A stretch of DNA of 64,000 bases from CAZGKW01 sp964526295 (GTDB lineage Bacteria > Planctomycetota > Phycisphaerae > FEN-1346): the NCBI GenBank assembly GCA_964526295.1, contig CAZGKW010000011.1, positions 1-64,000 on the forward strand, read 5' to 3'. Below, in pieces: positions 33,430 to 41,405 of this stretch. The notes below the pieces were generated by a model. It was not told the origin of the DNA, searched no databases, and saw only the letters and a list, made by a program, of their open reading frames with translations. Made by a program: the position numbers and the translations under genes. Within the stretch, counting starts at the first letter, position 1. Each line of letters begins with the position of its first letter.

Positions 33430-34698
33430 ATGCGAATCCTGATGATCACGAACGTCTACAAGCCTTTCGGCGGGGGCGTGGCCCGGAGCGTCTCGTCCTG
33501 CGCCGAGGCCTTTCGCGAGCGGGGCCACGACGTCCTCGTCGTCGCGCCCGAGGCCGAGGGCCAGGACGAGTCGGAACCCGGCGTCGTCCGGGTCCCGAGC
33601 ATCCACCGGCCGCTGAAGCGGCCCTTCGCCATCGCCCTGCCCGTGCCCGGGCTGCTGACGAGGCGGGTCCGGGAGTTCGAGCCCACGGTGGTCCACTCGC
33701 ACCACCCGTTCCTGCTGGGCGACGACGCGCTGCGGATCGCCGCGTCGCGGGGCCTGCCGCTCGTGTTCACCTATCACACGCAGTACGGGACCTACGTCCG
33801 GTCGCTGCTGGAAGGGGGCGAGCGGCTGGCCCGGTTCGCCGAGCACCTGGCCGTCGAGTACGCCAACCTGTGCCAGTGGGTCGTCGCGCCGAGCGAAAGC
33901 ATCGCCGAACGGCTCCGCGAGCGGGGCGTCCGAAGCCCCATCGCCGTCGTCCCCACGGGCGTCGACGTGAAGCGGTTCAGCCGGGGCGACGGCCTGGCCG
34001 CGAGGGAGCGGCTCGTCATTCCCGAGGACGCCTTTGTCGTCGGCCACGTGGGCCGGCTGGCCGAGGAGAAGAACCTGGGGTCCCTCGGCCGGGGGGTGGC
34101 CCGGTTCCTGGAGGAGTTCGAGACGGCCCGGTTCCTGGTGGTCGGCACGGGCGACGCCGAGGAGGAGCTGACCGCCCCCCTGGAGGCGATGGGCGTCGCC
34201 GACCGGGTCCACCTGGCGGGCCGGCTGGTGGGGCAGGAGCTGGCCGACGCCTATCACGCGCTCGACGTCTTCGCGTTCGCCTCCAAGAGCGAGACCCAAG
34301 GGCTCGTGCTGGCCGAAGCGATGGCGGCCGGCCGGCCGGTGGTCGCCCTCGCAGCCCCCGGATCGAGCGACATCCTGGCGGACGGGACGAACGGGGTGCT
34401 GGTCGAGGACGAGGACGCGGAGGCGTTCGCCGAGGCCCTGGCCCAGGTGGCCCGGATGGACGCCGAGGCCCGCGAGGAGCTGGCCCGGGCCGCCCGCGAG
34501 ACAGCCGAGGCGTACTCGCTGGACGCCTCGGCGGAGCGGCTGCTCGAGGTGTATGAGAAGGCCCGCGGCGCCGCCCCCGAGCCGGGCGAGGCCGACTCGG
34601 GCCGGTGGCATCGGCTCAGGCGGTCGCTGGCGGCCGAGTGGGACCTGTTGACGGCGGGCGGGGAGGCGGCTTCGGCGGCCTTCGGCGAATCCGACTGA
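33430..34698 (+). CDS. GT4-family glycosyltransferase
   Basis: 422 residues. The start MRILMITNVYKPFGGGVARS is the usual glycosyltransferase family 4 opening, with GAGG six bases upstream of the ATG. The acceptor domain contains VVHSHHPFLLGDDAL; the donor domain contains VVPTGVDVKRF, GHVGRLAEEKNLGSL and the E-x7-E element in ETQGLVLAEAMAAGRPVV. GT-B-fold enzymes of this family transfer sugars from nucleotide-sugar donors, retaining the anomeric configuration. Substrate is not deducible, although the overall look is close to the mannosyl/glucosyl-diacylglycerol-forming branch. It is cytoplasmic or membrane-peripheral, and transcribed away from the large leftward block at 34.8 kb and beyond. 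Confidence 0.88.
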   Translation: MRILMITNVYKPFGGGVARSVSSCAEAFRERGHDVLVVAPEAEGQDESEPGVVRVPSIHRPLKRPFAIALPVPGLLTRRVREFEPTVVHSHHPFLLGDDALRIAASRGLPLVFTYHTQYGTYVRSLLEGGERLARFAEHLAVEYANLCQWVVAPSESIAERLRERGVRSPIAVVPTGVDVKRFSRGDGLAARERLVIPEDAFVVGHVGRLAEEKNLGSLGRGVARFLEEFETARFLVVGTGDAEEELTAPLEAMGVADRVHLAGRLVGQELADAYHALDVFAFASKSETQGLVLAEAMAAGRPVVALAAPGSSDILADGTNGVLVEDEDAEAFAEALAQVARMDAEAREELARAARETAEAYSLDASAERLLEVYEKARGAAPEPGEADSGRWHRLRRSLAAEWDLLTAGGEAASAAFGESD

Positions 34699-34752
34699 CG
34701 GGCCCCGTGTGGCCCCTCACGACGGCGCGGGTCCGCGTCGCGCGGCTGCCGC

Positions 34753-34796
34753 CCTTCGGCCACGCTCAGGGCGGCCGTGAGGCCCTCGAAGGGGCG
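34753..34796. repeat. Dispersed LSEAEG-type repeat, copy C (hairpin form)
   Basis: CCTTCGGCCACGCTCAGG at 34753-34770 is followed by GGCCCTCGAAGGGGC at 34781-34795; the two halves are partly complementary. On the minus strand it would read TAALSVAEG. It fills the 116-bp gap between the convergent GT4 and PRC-barrel genes and may also end transcription there. Confidence 0.6.
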
Positions 34797-34814
34797 CGGC
34801 ACCGTCGGCCACGA

Positions 34815-35573
34815 TCACCCTGGCGACGAGTCCTGCTCCCAGTACTTCGCCCGGCCGTAGTGCTCGTGAAGCGCGTCCTCGTACCGGCGGTCGATCGGCT
34901 CGGAGGGGTCGTACTCGGGGCTGTTGCGGACCTGGTCGCCGGTCATCTGGACGAACATCCGCTTGCCGGCCCAGTCCACCTGTCGGACCCAGGCGGGGGC
35001 GACCAGGACGTGCCGGCCGGGCAGCCCGTTCCGCGTGTCGATGACGAGATACTGGATGGTCCACGTCTCGGGGTCGATGATGAAGTCCTCGACGTGTCCG
35101 ACCTCGTCGCCGTCGGCGGCCTCGACGCGGTAGCCGCTGACCTCGTCGGCGCTTCGGAGATGGTCGTCGCCGGCGGGCTCGGACGGGCTGCCGCCCCAGT
35201 CGGCGGGCTGGACCGGGACGGGGACGACGCCGCCCGTCACGGCCGGGCCGACCCAGTACGGGGCCCACCCGAACCACGCCACCAGCTCCTGTTCGTGCTG
35301 CCGCGAAACCGGCTCGTCCTCCCGGACGCTCGGCGCCTCGCGGACCTGTTCCTGGCTCAGATGGACCGGCACGGCCTCGGCGTCGGCATCGGGCTCGCCC
35401 AGGGCCTCGGGGGCGAGCAGCACCTTGCGGCCGGGCAGCCACGTGCCGGTGTCGGCCACCAGGTACCGGATGCGCCAGCCGCGGTCGTCGAAGTAGCAGT
35501 CCTTGACCTTGCCCAGCTCGCCGTCGGTCGCTTCGAGGGCATGTCCCTCGATCTCGCTCACGCTCGTCAGCAC
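34815..35573 (-). CDS. Duplicated PRC-barrel domain protein
   Basis: 252 residues with two PRC-barrel copies: residues 5-60 (EIEGHALEATDGELGKVKDC, IRYLVADTGTWLPGRKVLL) and about 138-200 (EVSGYRVEAADGDEVGHVED, IQYLVIDTRNGLPGRHVLVA). A Pro/Val/Trp-rich linker joins them. No signal peptide. PRC barrels occur in photosynthetic reaction centre H subunits and, more widely, in small stress-related bacterial proteins, where they mediate protein or RNA contacts. GTG at 35573 has AAGGAGG upstream. The neighbouring two-component system and glycan-storage genes fit a stress role, but this is inference. Confidence 0.85.
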   Translation of the reverse strand: MLTSVSEIEGHALEATDGELGKVKDCYFDDRGWRIRYLVADTGTWLPGRKVLLAPEALGEPDADAEAVPVHLSQEQVREAPSVREDEPVSRQHEQELVAWFGWAPYWVGPAVTGGVVPVPVQPADWGGSPSEPAGDDHLRSADEVSGYRVEAADGDEVGHVEDFIIDPETWTIQYLVIDTRNGLPGRHVLVAPAWVRQVDWAGKRMFVQMTGDQVRNSPEYDPSEPIDRRYEDALHEHYGRAKYWEQDSSPG

Positions 35574-35765
35574 CTCAGGGCCCTCCTTCCACGTACTTTT
35601 CGGCCGGCGCCTTGTACGCGCCCGCCTCAGTGAATCACGGAATTCTCTACCTGCCCCGAAACGGGCACAATCGGAGGATTCCCGCTCGCGCGGTGGGAGA
35701 TAGTCCCTGTGAGGAGACGGGCTTCCCCCCAGGCGGCGGGCCCGAAGGGAGGGCGTGCGAAGGCG

Positions 35766-36482
35766 TCAGCCGGTGGACGACGTGTCGGCGGAGGGCCGTT
35801 CTGCCTCGGTCCGGACCCAGTCGAAGGCCCGCTGGTGGAGCTCGGTGGCGTCGGCCAGCTTGAGCTTCCGCTTGATGTTCTCGCAGTGGGTGTAGACGGT
35901 CTTGGTGCTGAGGTGGAGGCTGTCGGCGATCTCGCGGGTCCGGCGGCCGCGGCCGATCAGGTCGAAGACCTCCAGCTCTCGGTCGGTCAGGGCGTCGACG
36001 GGCGAGGTGCCTTCGTCCACGTCCCGGCCGCCGACGACCCGCTTCAAGAGGCGGCCGCTCATCCGGTCGCTGAGGCAGACCTGACCGCTCAAGACCTGGC
36101 GGAGCCCTTCGACGACGCGTCCCAAGGGCTCGCCCTTCATGAGGTAGCCCTGGGCCCCGGCGCGGAGGGCCCGCTCGGCGTAAAGGGTCTCGTCGTGCAT
36201 CGAGAGAACGAGGACCTTGACGGGCCGCTTACCGGCCGCCAGGTCCTTGATCAACTCCAGGCCGCTCCCCTCCTCCAGGGTGATGTCGACGAGGGCGACG
36301 TCGGCCCGGTGCTCCTTGACGAGCTGCTTGGCCTCGCGGACGGTGGCCGCTTCGCCACAGACCTCCAGGTCGTCGGCCCGGGCGATGGCGTCGAGCAGGC
36401 CCCGCCGGACGGCCGGATGGTCGTCGACGATCAGGACCCGGGCGGGCTCGGTGGCCCCGAGCGTAGAAGCGGAGTCAGGCAT
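35766..36482 (-). CDS. NarL/FixJ-type response regulator
   Basis: 238 residues. The receiver domain has Asp20-Asp21 in VLIVDDHPAV, phospho-acceptor Asp66 in VALVDITLEEG, Ser94 in LSMHD and Lys116 in YLMKGE. A LuxR-type helix-turn-helix follows at about 165-210 (LTDRELEVFDLIGRGRRT, IADSLHLSTKTVYTHCEN). The ATG at 36482 overlaps the upstream kinase stop by eight bases and has GGGAGA before it, so the pair is translationally coupled. The partner kinase is encoded immediately upstream. It acts in the cytoplasm as a DNA-binding activator or repressor; its targets cannot be read from this sequence. Confidence 0.93.
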   Translation of the reverse strand: MPDSASTLGATEPARVLIVDDHPAVRRGLLDAIARADDLEVCGEAATVREAKQLVKEHRADVALVDITLEEGSGLELIKDLAAGKRPVKVLVLSMHDETLYAERALRAGAQGYLMKGEPLGRVVEGLRQVLSGQVCLSDRMSGRLLKRVVGGRDVDEGTSPVDALTDRELEVFDLIGRGRRTREIADSLHLSTKTVYTHCENIKRKLKLADATELHQRAFDWVRTEAERPSADTSSTG

Positions 36483-38208
36483 GGGCGCGTTCTCCCTGGG
36501 TGCCGAGAGGCAGGGGCAGGCGACAGCGGACCACCGTGCCGCCGTTCTCGCCCGGCTCGATCTCCCATTGGCCGCCGATCAGGCTGGCCCGGTGCTGCAT
36601 CGTGTGGAGGCCCATGCCGCCGGCGGACCCGGCGTCCTCGGGGATGCCGTCGCCGTCGTCGGCGATCGACAGCGACAGGCCTCCCTGGTCGCGGACCAGG
36701 CGGATGGCGATGCGTGAGGGGCCGGCGTGGCGGACGGCGTTGTTGACGGCCTCCTGGACGATGCGAAACAGGTGCGTCGCCGCGCTGCCGTCGTGGATCG
36801 GCACCGGCTCGGGACAGTCCAGCTCGCAGGAGACCTCGAAGACTTCGGCGGTGGTTTCGGCCAGGCCCCGGATCGCCCCCACGAGGCCCTCCGGCCCGGG
36901 CTCGACCGGCGAGAGGCCCCGGGCCAGCGACCGGGCCTCGCGGATCGTCTGGCAGGCCAGCTCGGCCAGCTCGGCGGCGTCCTCGGCCTGGGGCCGGCCG
37001 TCCTGGGCCAGGTCCTGGGCCAGGTTCTCGCACCGGTACGACATCGCCGTCAGATGCTGGCCGAGGGTGTCGTGGAGGTCGCGGCCGATCCGCTCGGCCT
37101 CCCGGTCGCTGGCCTCCAGGACCATCCGCTCCAGGCGCTTCCGCTCGGTGACCTCCACCAGGGTGAGAACAAGCCCGACGACGTCCCCGTCGGGGTCTTT
37201 CACGGGGCGGAGGCTCCAGTCCCAGTAGGTGACGCCGCGGTCGCCGTCGGTGAGATAGATGAACGGCTTCTCGAAGACGACGTAGGGGCGGCCCGTTCGG
37301 AGGACGCCCTGGAAGATCATCTTGAGGGCCCGCCGGGCCGCCTCGTTGCCGGCCTGGGGGAACAGGTCGAAGTGGTTCTTGCCGACGAAGTAGTCGGGGT
37401 GCTTCCCCCCGGCGCGGGCGTAGGCCTGGTTGACCCGGATGAAGTTGAAGTCGGTGTCGAGGTAGGCGATGAGCATGTGGACATTGTCGAAGATGCGTTC
37501 GAGCAGTTCGGAGGTCTGCTGGAGGCGGCGCTCCGTCTTCGCCCGACGCTGCCGGGCGCGCAGCACCCCGATGCCGAACGCCAGGTCCTCGGCCATCTGG
37601 ACCAGCAGATCGACCTCGTCGGCGTCGAAGTCGGCCGGCTCGTCGGAGTAGATGTTGAGGACGCCGAAGACCTCGGCGTCGAGGACGAGCGGCAGGGCCA
37701 GCGTGGAAGCGTAGCCGCGCCTGGCGGCGTCGTCGCGCCACTCGACGAAGTGGGGGTCGGCGAGGATGTTCTGGCAGGCGATGGGCCGACCCTGGCGGAC
37801 GGCCCGGCCGCTCGGGGCCTGACCGTGGGGGGTCTCGGCCCAGGAGAACGGGCTCGATTCGAGGTAGCCCTGCTCGAAGCCCGCCTGGGCCACGGGCCGG
37901 ATGGATTTCTTCGCGTCGCCCTCCCGGTAACCGACCCAGGCGAGGCGGTACCCGGCTTCCTGGACGCAGATGCGGCAGATCTCGTCCAGGAAGGCCCGTT
38001 CCTCCTCGAAGCGGACGAGGGCCCGGTTGACGGCCGTCAGGACGCGAAGGGCCCGGCTGAGCAGGCGGACGCTCTCGCCGGCGGCGCGCGGCTCCCCGGG
38101 TGCATCACGATGCGCCTCGGCGCCCGGGCCGTCGGCCGCCCGGTGGGCAGACGGCGGCTGAGAGTCCGCGGGCGCGGGTTTCCGGCAGTTGGACCCCGAC
38201 CCCTGCAT
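36475..38208 (-). CDS. GAF-PAS sensor histidine kinase (HisKA_3 type)
   Basis: 577 residues from the ATG at 38208. Domains in order: GAF at about 65-220 (FLDEICRICVQEAGYRLAWV, LALPLVLDAEVFGVLNIYSD), PAS at about 235-360 (LIAYLDTDFNFIRVNQAYAR), HisKA_3 dimerisation with phospho-acceptor His379 in IGRDLHDTLGQHLTAMS, and HATPase_c (FRIVQEAVNNAVRHAG, SLSIADDGDGIPEDAG). No transmembrane helix, so a cytoplasmic sensor; the GAF/PAS ligand is unknown. An ATG at 38289 would add 27 residues, but a promoter with its palindrome falls inside that extension, so 38208 is preferred although its ribosome site is weak. It is paired with the response regulator that overlaps its end. Confidence 0.9.
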   Translation of the reverse strand: MQGSGSNCRKPAPADSQPPSAHRAADGPGAEAHRDAPGEPRAAGESVRLLSRALRVLTAVNRALVRFEEERAFLDEICRICVQEAGYRLAWVGYREGDAKKSIRPVAQAGFEQGYLESSPFSWAETPHGQAPSGRAVRQGRPIACQNILADPHFVEWRDDAARRGYASTLALPLVLDAEVFGVLNIYSDEPADFDADEVDLLVQMAEDLAFGIGVLRARQRRAKTERRLQQTSELLERIFDNVHMLIAYLDTDFNFIRVNQAYARAGGKHPDYFVGKNHFDLFPQAGNEAARRALKMIFQGVLRTGRPYVVFEKPFIYLTDGDRGVTYWDWSLRPVKDPDGDVVGLVLTLVEVTERKRLERMVLEASDREAERIGRDLHDTLGQHLTAMSYRCENLAQDLAQDGRPQAEDAAELAELACQTIREARSLARGLSPVEPGPEGLVGAIRGLAETTAEVFEVSCELDCPEPVPIHDGSAATHLFRIVQEAVNNAVRHAGPSRIAIRLVRDQGGLSLSIADDGDGIPEDAGSAGGMGLHTMQHRASLIGGQWEIEPGENGGTVVRCRLPLPLGTQGERAHA

Positions 38209-38249
38209 CCCGACCCCCGTGTTACGGCCCCCCGACCCCAACGGACACA

Positions 38250-38285
38250 CCGTATAGGATATACGGCCCGCCGGGCCCCGGTCAA
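38250..38285 (-). promoter_or_regulatory. Promoter with embedded palindrome upstream of the histidine kinase
   Basis: On the minus strand TTGACC (38285-38280) is followed by a 16-base spacer and TATATC (38263-38258). The -10 lies inside a perfect inverted repeat, CCGTATA-GGA-TATACGG (38250-38266). A start near 38251 gives a leader of about 43 bases to the ATG at 38208. A symmetrical site over the -10 is typical of a repressor operator or an autoregulated promoter. Confidence 0.55.
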
Positions 38286-38324
38286 GCATGGGAACAGGCC
38301 GGCACGAGCAGCCCTCGCCCGGGG

Positions 38325-38339
38325 CCGGCGCAACGCCGG
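38325..38339 (-). terminator. Short GC hairpin after the CBM48 gene
   Basis: CCGGCG (38325-38330) and CGCCGG (38334-38339) are separated by three bases, directly after the CBM48 stop on the minus strand. It would separate that gene from the kinase promoter. No T-tract, so a weak call. Confidence 0.3.
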
Positions 38340-38344
38340 GGCCG

Positions 38345-38626
38345 TCACGGCACCCAGACGAGGCTGTTCAGGCGGCCCGCATCGTCGGCCACCAGGGTGT
38401 CGGCCTCCGGGTCGTTCAGCCAGACGCCGTCGCAGACGAACTTGTATTGGTGCTCGCCGGGCGGGAGCTTGAGGCGGGCCCGGAAGGTGCCGTCCGGCAT
38501 CTTGCGCATGCGGCGGGCCTGCGGGTCCCAGTTGTTAAAGCTGCCCACGAGGTAGGCCTGGGTGGCCAGGGACGCGGGCTTGCACGTGAAGGTGACCTCG
38601 CGTCCACGGTGTCGACGAATGGCCAT
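38345..38626 (-). CDS. Stand-alone CBM48/AMPK-type glycogen-binding protein
   Basis: 93 residues, essentially one carbohydrate-binding module: VTFTCKPASLATQAYLVGSF followed by NNWDPQARRM, GTFRARLKLPPGEHQYKF and DGVWLNDPEA. This is the pattern of CBM48 / AMPK1 glycogen-binding modules, usually found fused to branching or debranching enzymes; here it is free-standing. The ATG at 38626 has GGAG eight bases upstream; a GTG/ATG ten codons earlier is possible. A protein of this type could target partners to alpha-glucan granules. It lies between the two-component system and the GH65 group. Confidence 0.85.
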   Translation of the reverse strand: MAIRRHRGREVTFTCKPASLATQAYLVGSFNNWDPQARRMRKMPDGTFRARLKLPPGEHQYKFVCDGVWLNDPEADTLVADDAGRLNSLVWVP

Positions 38627-38758
38627 GGCACGTACTCCAGGAAACACTCGACGCACCGGCCGAAGAACGATCGGTCCCCATCGGGGCCTTGTTCCCGGGG
38701 GCCCGGCCGTCGCTCTCGGCTGGCCGAACCGGTGCGGTCGAGGCGCCGCCGGGCGGGG

Positions 38759-38947
38759 CTAGCCGCCGCAGCCCTTGCCGATGAAGCTGCCGATCACCAG
38801 CAGGAGCGGAATGGCGATCAGGTGGACGACCCACCACCCGGGCCGGAGAAAGTGAAACGCCTCCGGCAACTGGAACCCCTTCGGCGTGGGTCCCCGCGGC
38901 GGGGTGGATTGTCCTTCCGACGGTTCCGGCGCAGGTCCTTGACCCAT
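38759..38947 (-). CDS. Small single-helix membrane protein, unknown
   Basis: 62 residues from the ATG at 38947, preceded by AAAGGGGG. A Pro-rich N-terminal half (MGQGPAPEPSEGQSTPPRGP) leads to one transmembrane helix (WWVVHLIAIPLLLVIGSFIG) and a Gly-rich end (KGCGG). No family recognised. The orientation is unclear; the Pro-rich arm could contact soluble partners. It lies 192 bases after the GH65 stop on the same strand and before the CBM48 gene. Confidence 0.55.
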   Translation of the reverse strand: MGQGPAPEPSEGQSTPPRGPTPKGFQLPEAFHFLRPGWWVVHLIAIPLLLVIGSFIGKGCGG

Positions 38948-39139
38948 GGCGAGACCCCCTTTCGAGTGACGCATGTGCGGCAGGCCTCCCGGCCCGCCGG
39001 GGCAATGTGCCCGCTGATTGCCCCCATTGTCCTCCTTGCGGTCGTGGCACACCATGGGCGGCGCTCCGCTTTGTGTGTGGGGCCATCCCTGAATTTCGGG
39101 ATGCCGGCGGCGACGGCCACAGACCAGCGTCTCGGCCGA

Positions 39140-41374
39140 TCAGGACTCGTGCGTCATCTCGTACGCCGAGCCGGTGACCTTCAGGCGGTAGGCCCGGCCT
39201 CGGTGGAAGAACCGCGCCGTCACACCACGCCAGGCCTTCGGGAGGCGGGGCCGGACTTCGAGCCCCTCGGCGTCGGGGTCGCGTCCCAACCGCAGCCCCA
39301 GGAACCCCCGGAAGACGGCCTGCCAGGCGCCGCCCAGGGCCGCCATGTGCAGGCCGGCGTCCGTGTTGGCCATCGTGTCGTCCAGGTCGATAAAGGCGGA
39401 GCGGCGAAAGTAGTCGTAGGCCTCTTCGGGCATGCCCAGGTCGGCGGCGGCGATGGCGTGGACGCTGGGGCTGAGGGACGAGTCGTGGGCCGTCCGCGGC
39501 TCGTAGTAGTCCCAGTTCCGCCGCCGGACCGCTTCATCGTACGCCTCCGGGAAGAGGACCATCAGCATGAGCACGTCGGCCTGCTTGAGGACCTGGGCCC
39601 GATGGATGCGGGCCATGCGTTCCTTCTCCGGCTCGTCGGAGACCTGGGCCGACAGGGCCCGGATGCCCTCCGGCCCGGGGTCGGAGAGGTCGAAGAACCC
39701 CTCGTACTGCTCCAGGAGCCCGTCGTCGCCGGGCCGGGGGACGTAGAGCGCCTCGGCGACGGCCCGCCACCGCTCGATCTCGTCCTCGGAGACGTCGAGC
39801 CGCTTCAGGAGCCGGCCCCGAGGGTGGACCTCCCGCATCCGGGCCGCCTCCTGGGCCGCGAGCCGCAGGTTCCACGCGGCCACGAAGTTCGTGTAGACGT
39901 TGTTGTCGACCTCCTCGTGGTACTCGTCCGGCCCGATGACGCCGCGGACCTCGTACCGCCCGCGGTCGGCCTGCCACGTGACGCGGCCGGCCCAGAAGCG
40001 GGCCGTCTCGACCGCCAGGACCAGGAGCTGCCGCTCGCGGAACGTCGTGTCGCCGGTGGCCCGTACGAACTGCCACGCCGCGTACACCACGTCGGCCGAG
40101 ATGTGGTGCTGGAGGTCGCCGGTCAGGACGCGGACGGGCTCGCCGGTCTTGGGGTCGGGCACGTAGGGGGGACAGGTCTCGTCGCCCGTGTCGGTGCTCT
40201 CCCAGGCGAACATGGCCCCCTCGTAGCCGGCATCGCGGGCCTTGCGGGCGGCCCCGTCGAGGGTGAGGACCCGGTAGTGGAGGAGCCGGCGGGCGTCGCG
40301 GGGGCTGACCGCGACGAACATCGGCACGATGAAGATCTCGGTGTCCCAGAAGACGTGCCCCCTGTAGCCGGGGCCGCTCAGGCCCTTGGCGGCTATGCTG
40401 ACGGAGGGGTCCCGCTGGGAGCAGCACTGGAAGAGGTGGAAGATAGCGAACCGGACGGCCCGCTGGTCGTCCTCGGGCCCGTCGATCTCCAGGTCGATGC
40501 GTCCCCATCGCCGCCGCCAGGCCCGGACGTGCCGCCGCCGATACACGCCGTAGGTCCCGCCCTCCAGGGTCCGGACCTCGCGGAGACAGCACCGCTCGAC
40601 GGAGGTGGTCTCGGGGTCGCGGGAGGTGTAGGTGGAGACGATGCGGTCGAAGACGGCCCGCTGGTTGCACTCCAGGTGCGTCTCGTAGGCGAAACCGAGC
40701 CGCCCCGGGGCGAACAGGTGGCCGGGCCTGGGGGGGGCGGCCTGCTGGACCCATGCGGAGGCCCGGCAGGCGTGGCCGATACGGACCCGCGTCTCCCGGG
40801 TGGTGGCGACGGCCAGGAGCCGGTCGCGGCCCATGTGGCGGACGTGGAGCAGCCGCAGATGGTGCCGCCGCCGCTCGTCGCCCGCCCAGTCGACCCACAG
40901 GCGGACGGTCACCTCGCCGCTCCAGTCGAGGGGCGTGACGTCGATGGACTGGCCCGCCAGATGGGGATTCGCGAGGCTGGCGAACCGCTCGAAGACCAGT
41001 CGCGTCGACCGACCTTCCTCGGTGTAGACCAGGGACCGGGTCACCAGGCCCCGCCGCATGTCGAGCCGGCGGAGGTACTCGCCGACTCGGCCGGGGGCGA
41101 GGCGGACGGGCCGGCCGTCCAACTCGATCTCGGCCGCCAGGAAGTCCATGACGGGGGCCAGCTCGGGGATGCCGTCCGAACCGGGATTGAACGCCCCGGC
41201 GACGTAGATCTCGCGGCAGGTAGGCCCGGCGTCGAACGGCTCTTCGGGGTAGCCGCGGAGGCCGAGGTAGCCGTTGGCGGCGGCCAGGAGCGACTCCCAG
41301 ACGGCGTTGCGCTCGGGCCCCCAGGCGGCCTCGTCGACCGTCCACGTCGGGGGGGTGCCGGGCGGTGGAACCAT
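39140..41374 (-). CDS. GH65-family disaccharide phosphorylase
   Basis: 744 residues, the usual length for glycoside hydrolase family 65. The N-terminal beta-sandwich (NGYLGLRGYPEE, FVERFASLANPHL-type region) precedes the (alpha/alpha)6 barrel. Landmarks are KGLSGPGYRGHVFWDTEIFI, AMFAWESTDTGDET and GVIGPDEYHEEVDNNVYTNF, in which Glu484 of GPDE is the general acid, and later RRRNWDYYEPRTAHDSSLSP. Members phosphorolyse maltose, trehalose, kojibiose or nigerose with inversion; the exact substrate cannot be settled by eye. It lies 31 bases after the barrel-protein gene and, with the GT4 gene upstream, suggests synthesis and recycling of a small alpha-glucoside. Cytoplasmic, no signal peptide. Confidence 0.9.
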   Translation of the reverse strand: MVPPPGTPPTWTVDEAAWGPERNAVWESLLAAANGYLGLRGYPEEPFDAGPTCREIYVAGAFNPGSDGIPELAPVMDFLAAEIELDGRPVRLAPGRVGEYLRRLDMRRGLVTRSLVYTEEGRSTRLVFERFASLANPHLAGQSIDVTPLDWSGEVTVRLWVDWAGDERRRHHLRLLHVRHMGRDRLLAVATTRETRVRIGHACRASAWVQQAAPPRPGHLFAPGRLGFAYETHLECNQRAVFDRIVSTYTSRDPETTSVERCCLREVRTLEGGTYGVYRRRHVRAWRRRWGRIDLEIDGPEDDQRAVRFAIFHLFQCCSQRDPSVSIAAKGLSGPGYRGHVFWDTEIFIVPMFVAVSPRDARRLLHYRVLTLDGAARKARDAGYEGAMFAWESTDTGDETCPPYVPDPKTGEPVRVLTGDLQHHISADVVYAAWQFVRATGDTTFRERQLLVLAVETARFWAGRVTWQADRGRYEVRGVIGPDEYHEEVDNNVYTNFVAAWNLRLAAQEAARMREVHPRGRLLKRLDVSEDEIERWRAVAEALYVPRPGDDGLLEQYEGFFDLSDPGPEGIRALSAQVSDEPEKERMARIHRAQVLKQADVLMLMVLFPEAYDEAVRRRNWDYYEPRTAHDSSLSPSVHAIAAADLGMPEEAYDYFRRSAFIDLDDTMANTDAGLHMAALGGAWQAVFRGFLGLRLGRDPDAEGLEVRPRLPKAWRGVTARFFHRGRAYRLKVTGSAYEMTHES

Positions 41375-41405
41375 GGGGCCGTTCCGGGGGTCGGTGCGCG
41401 GGGGT

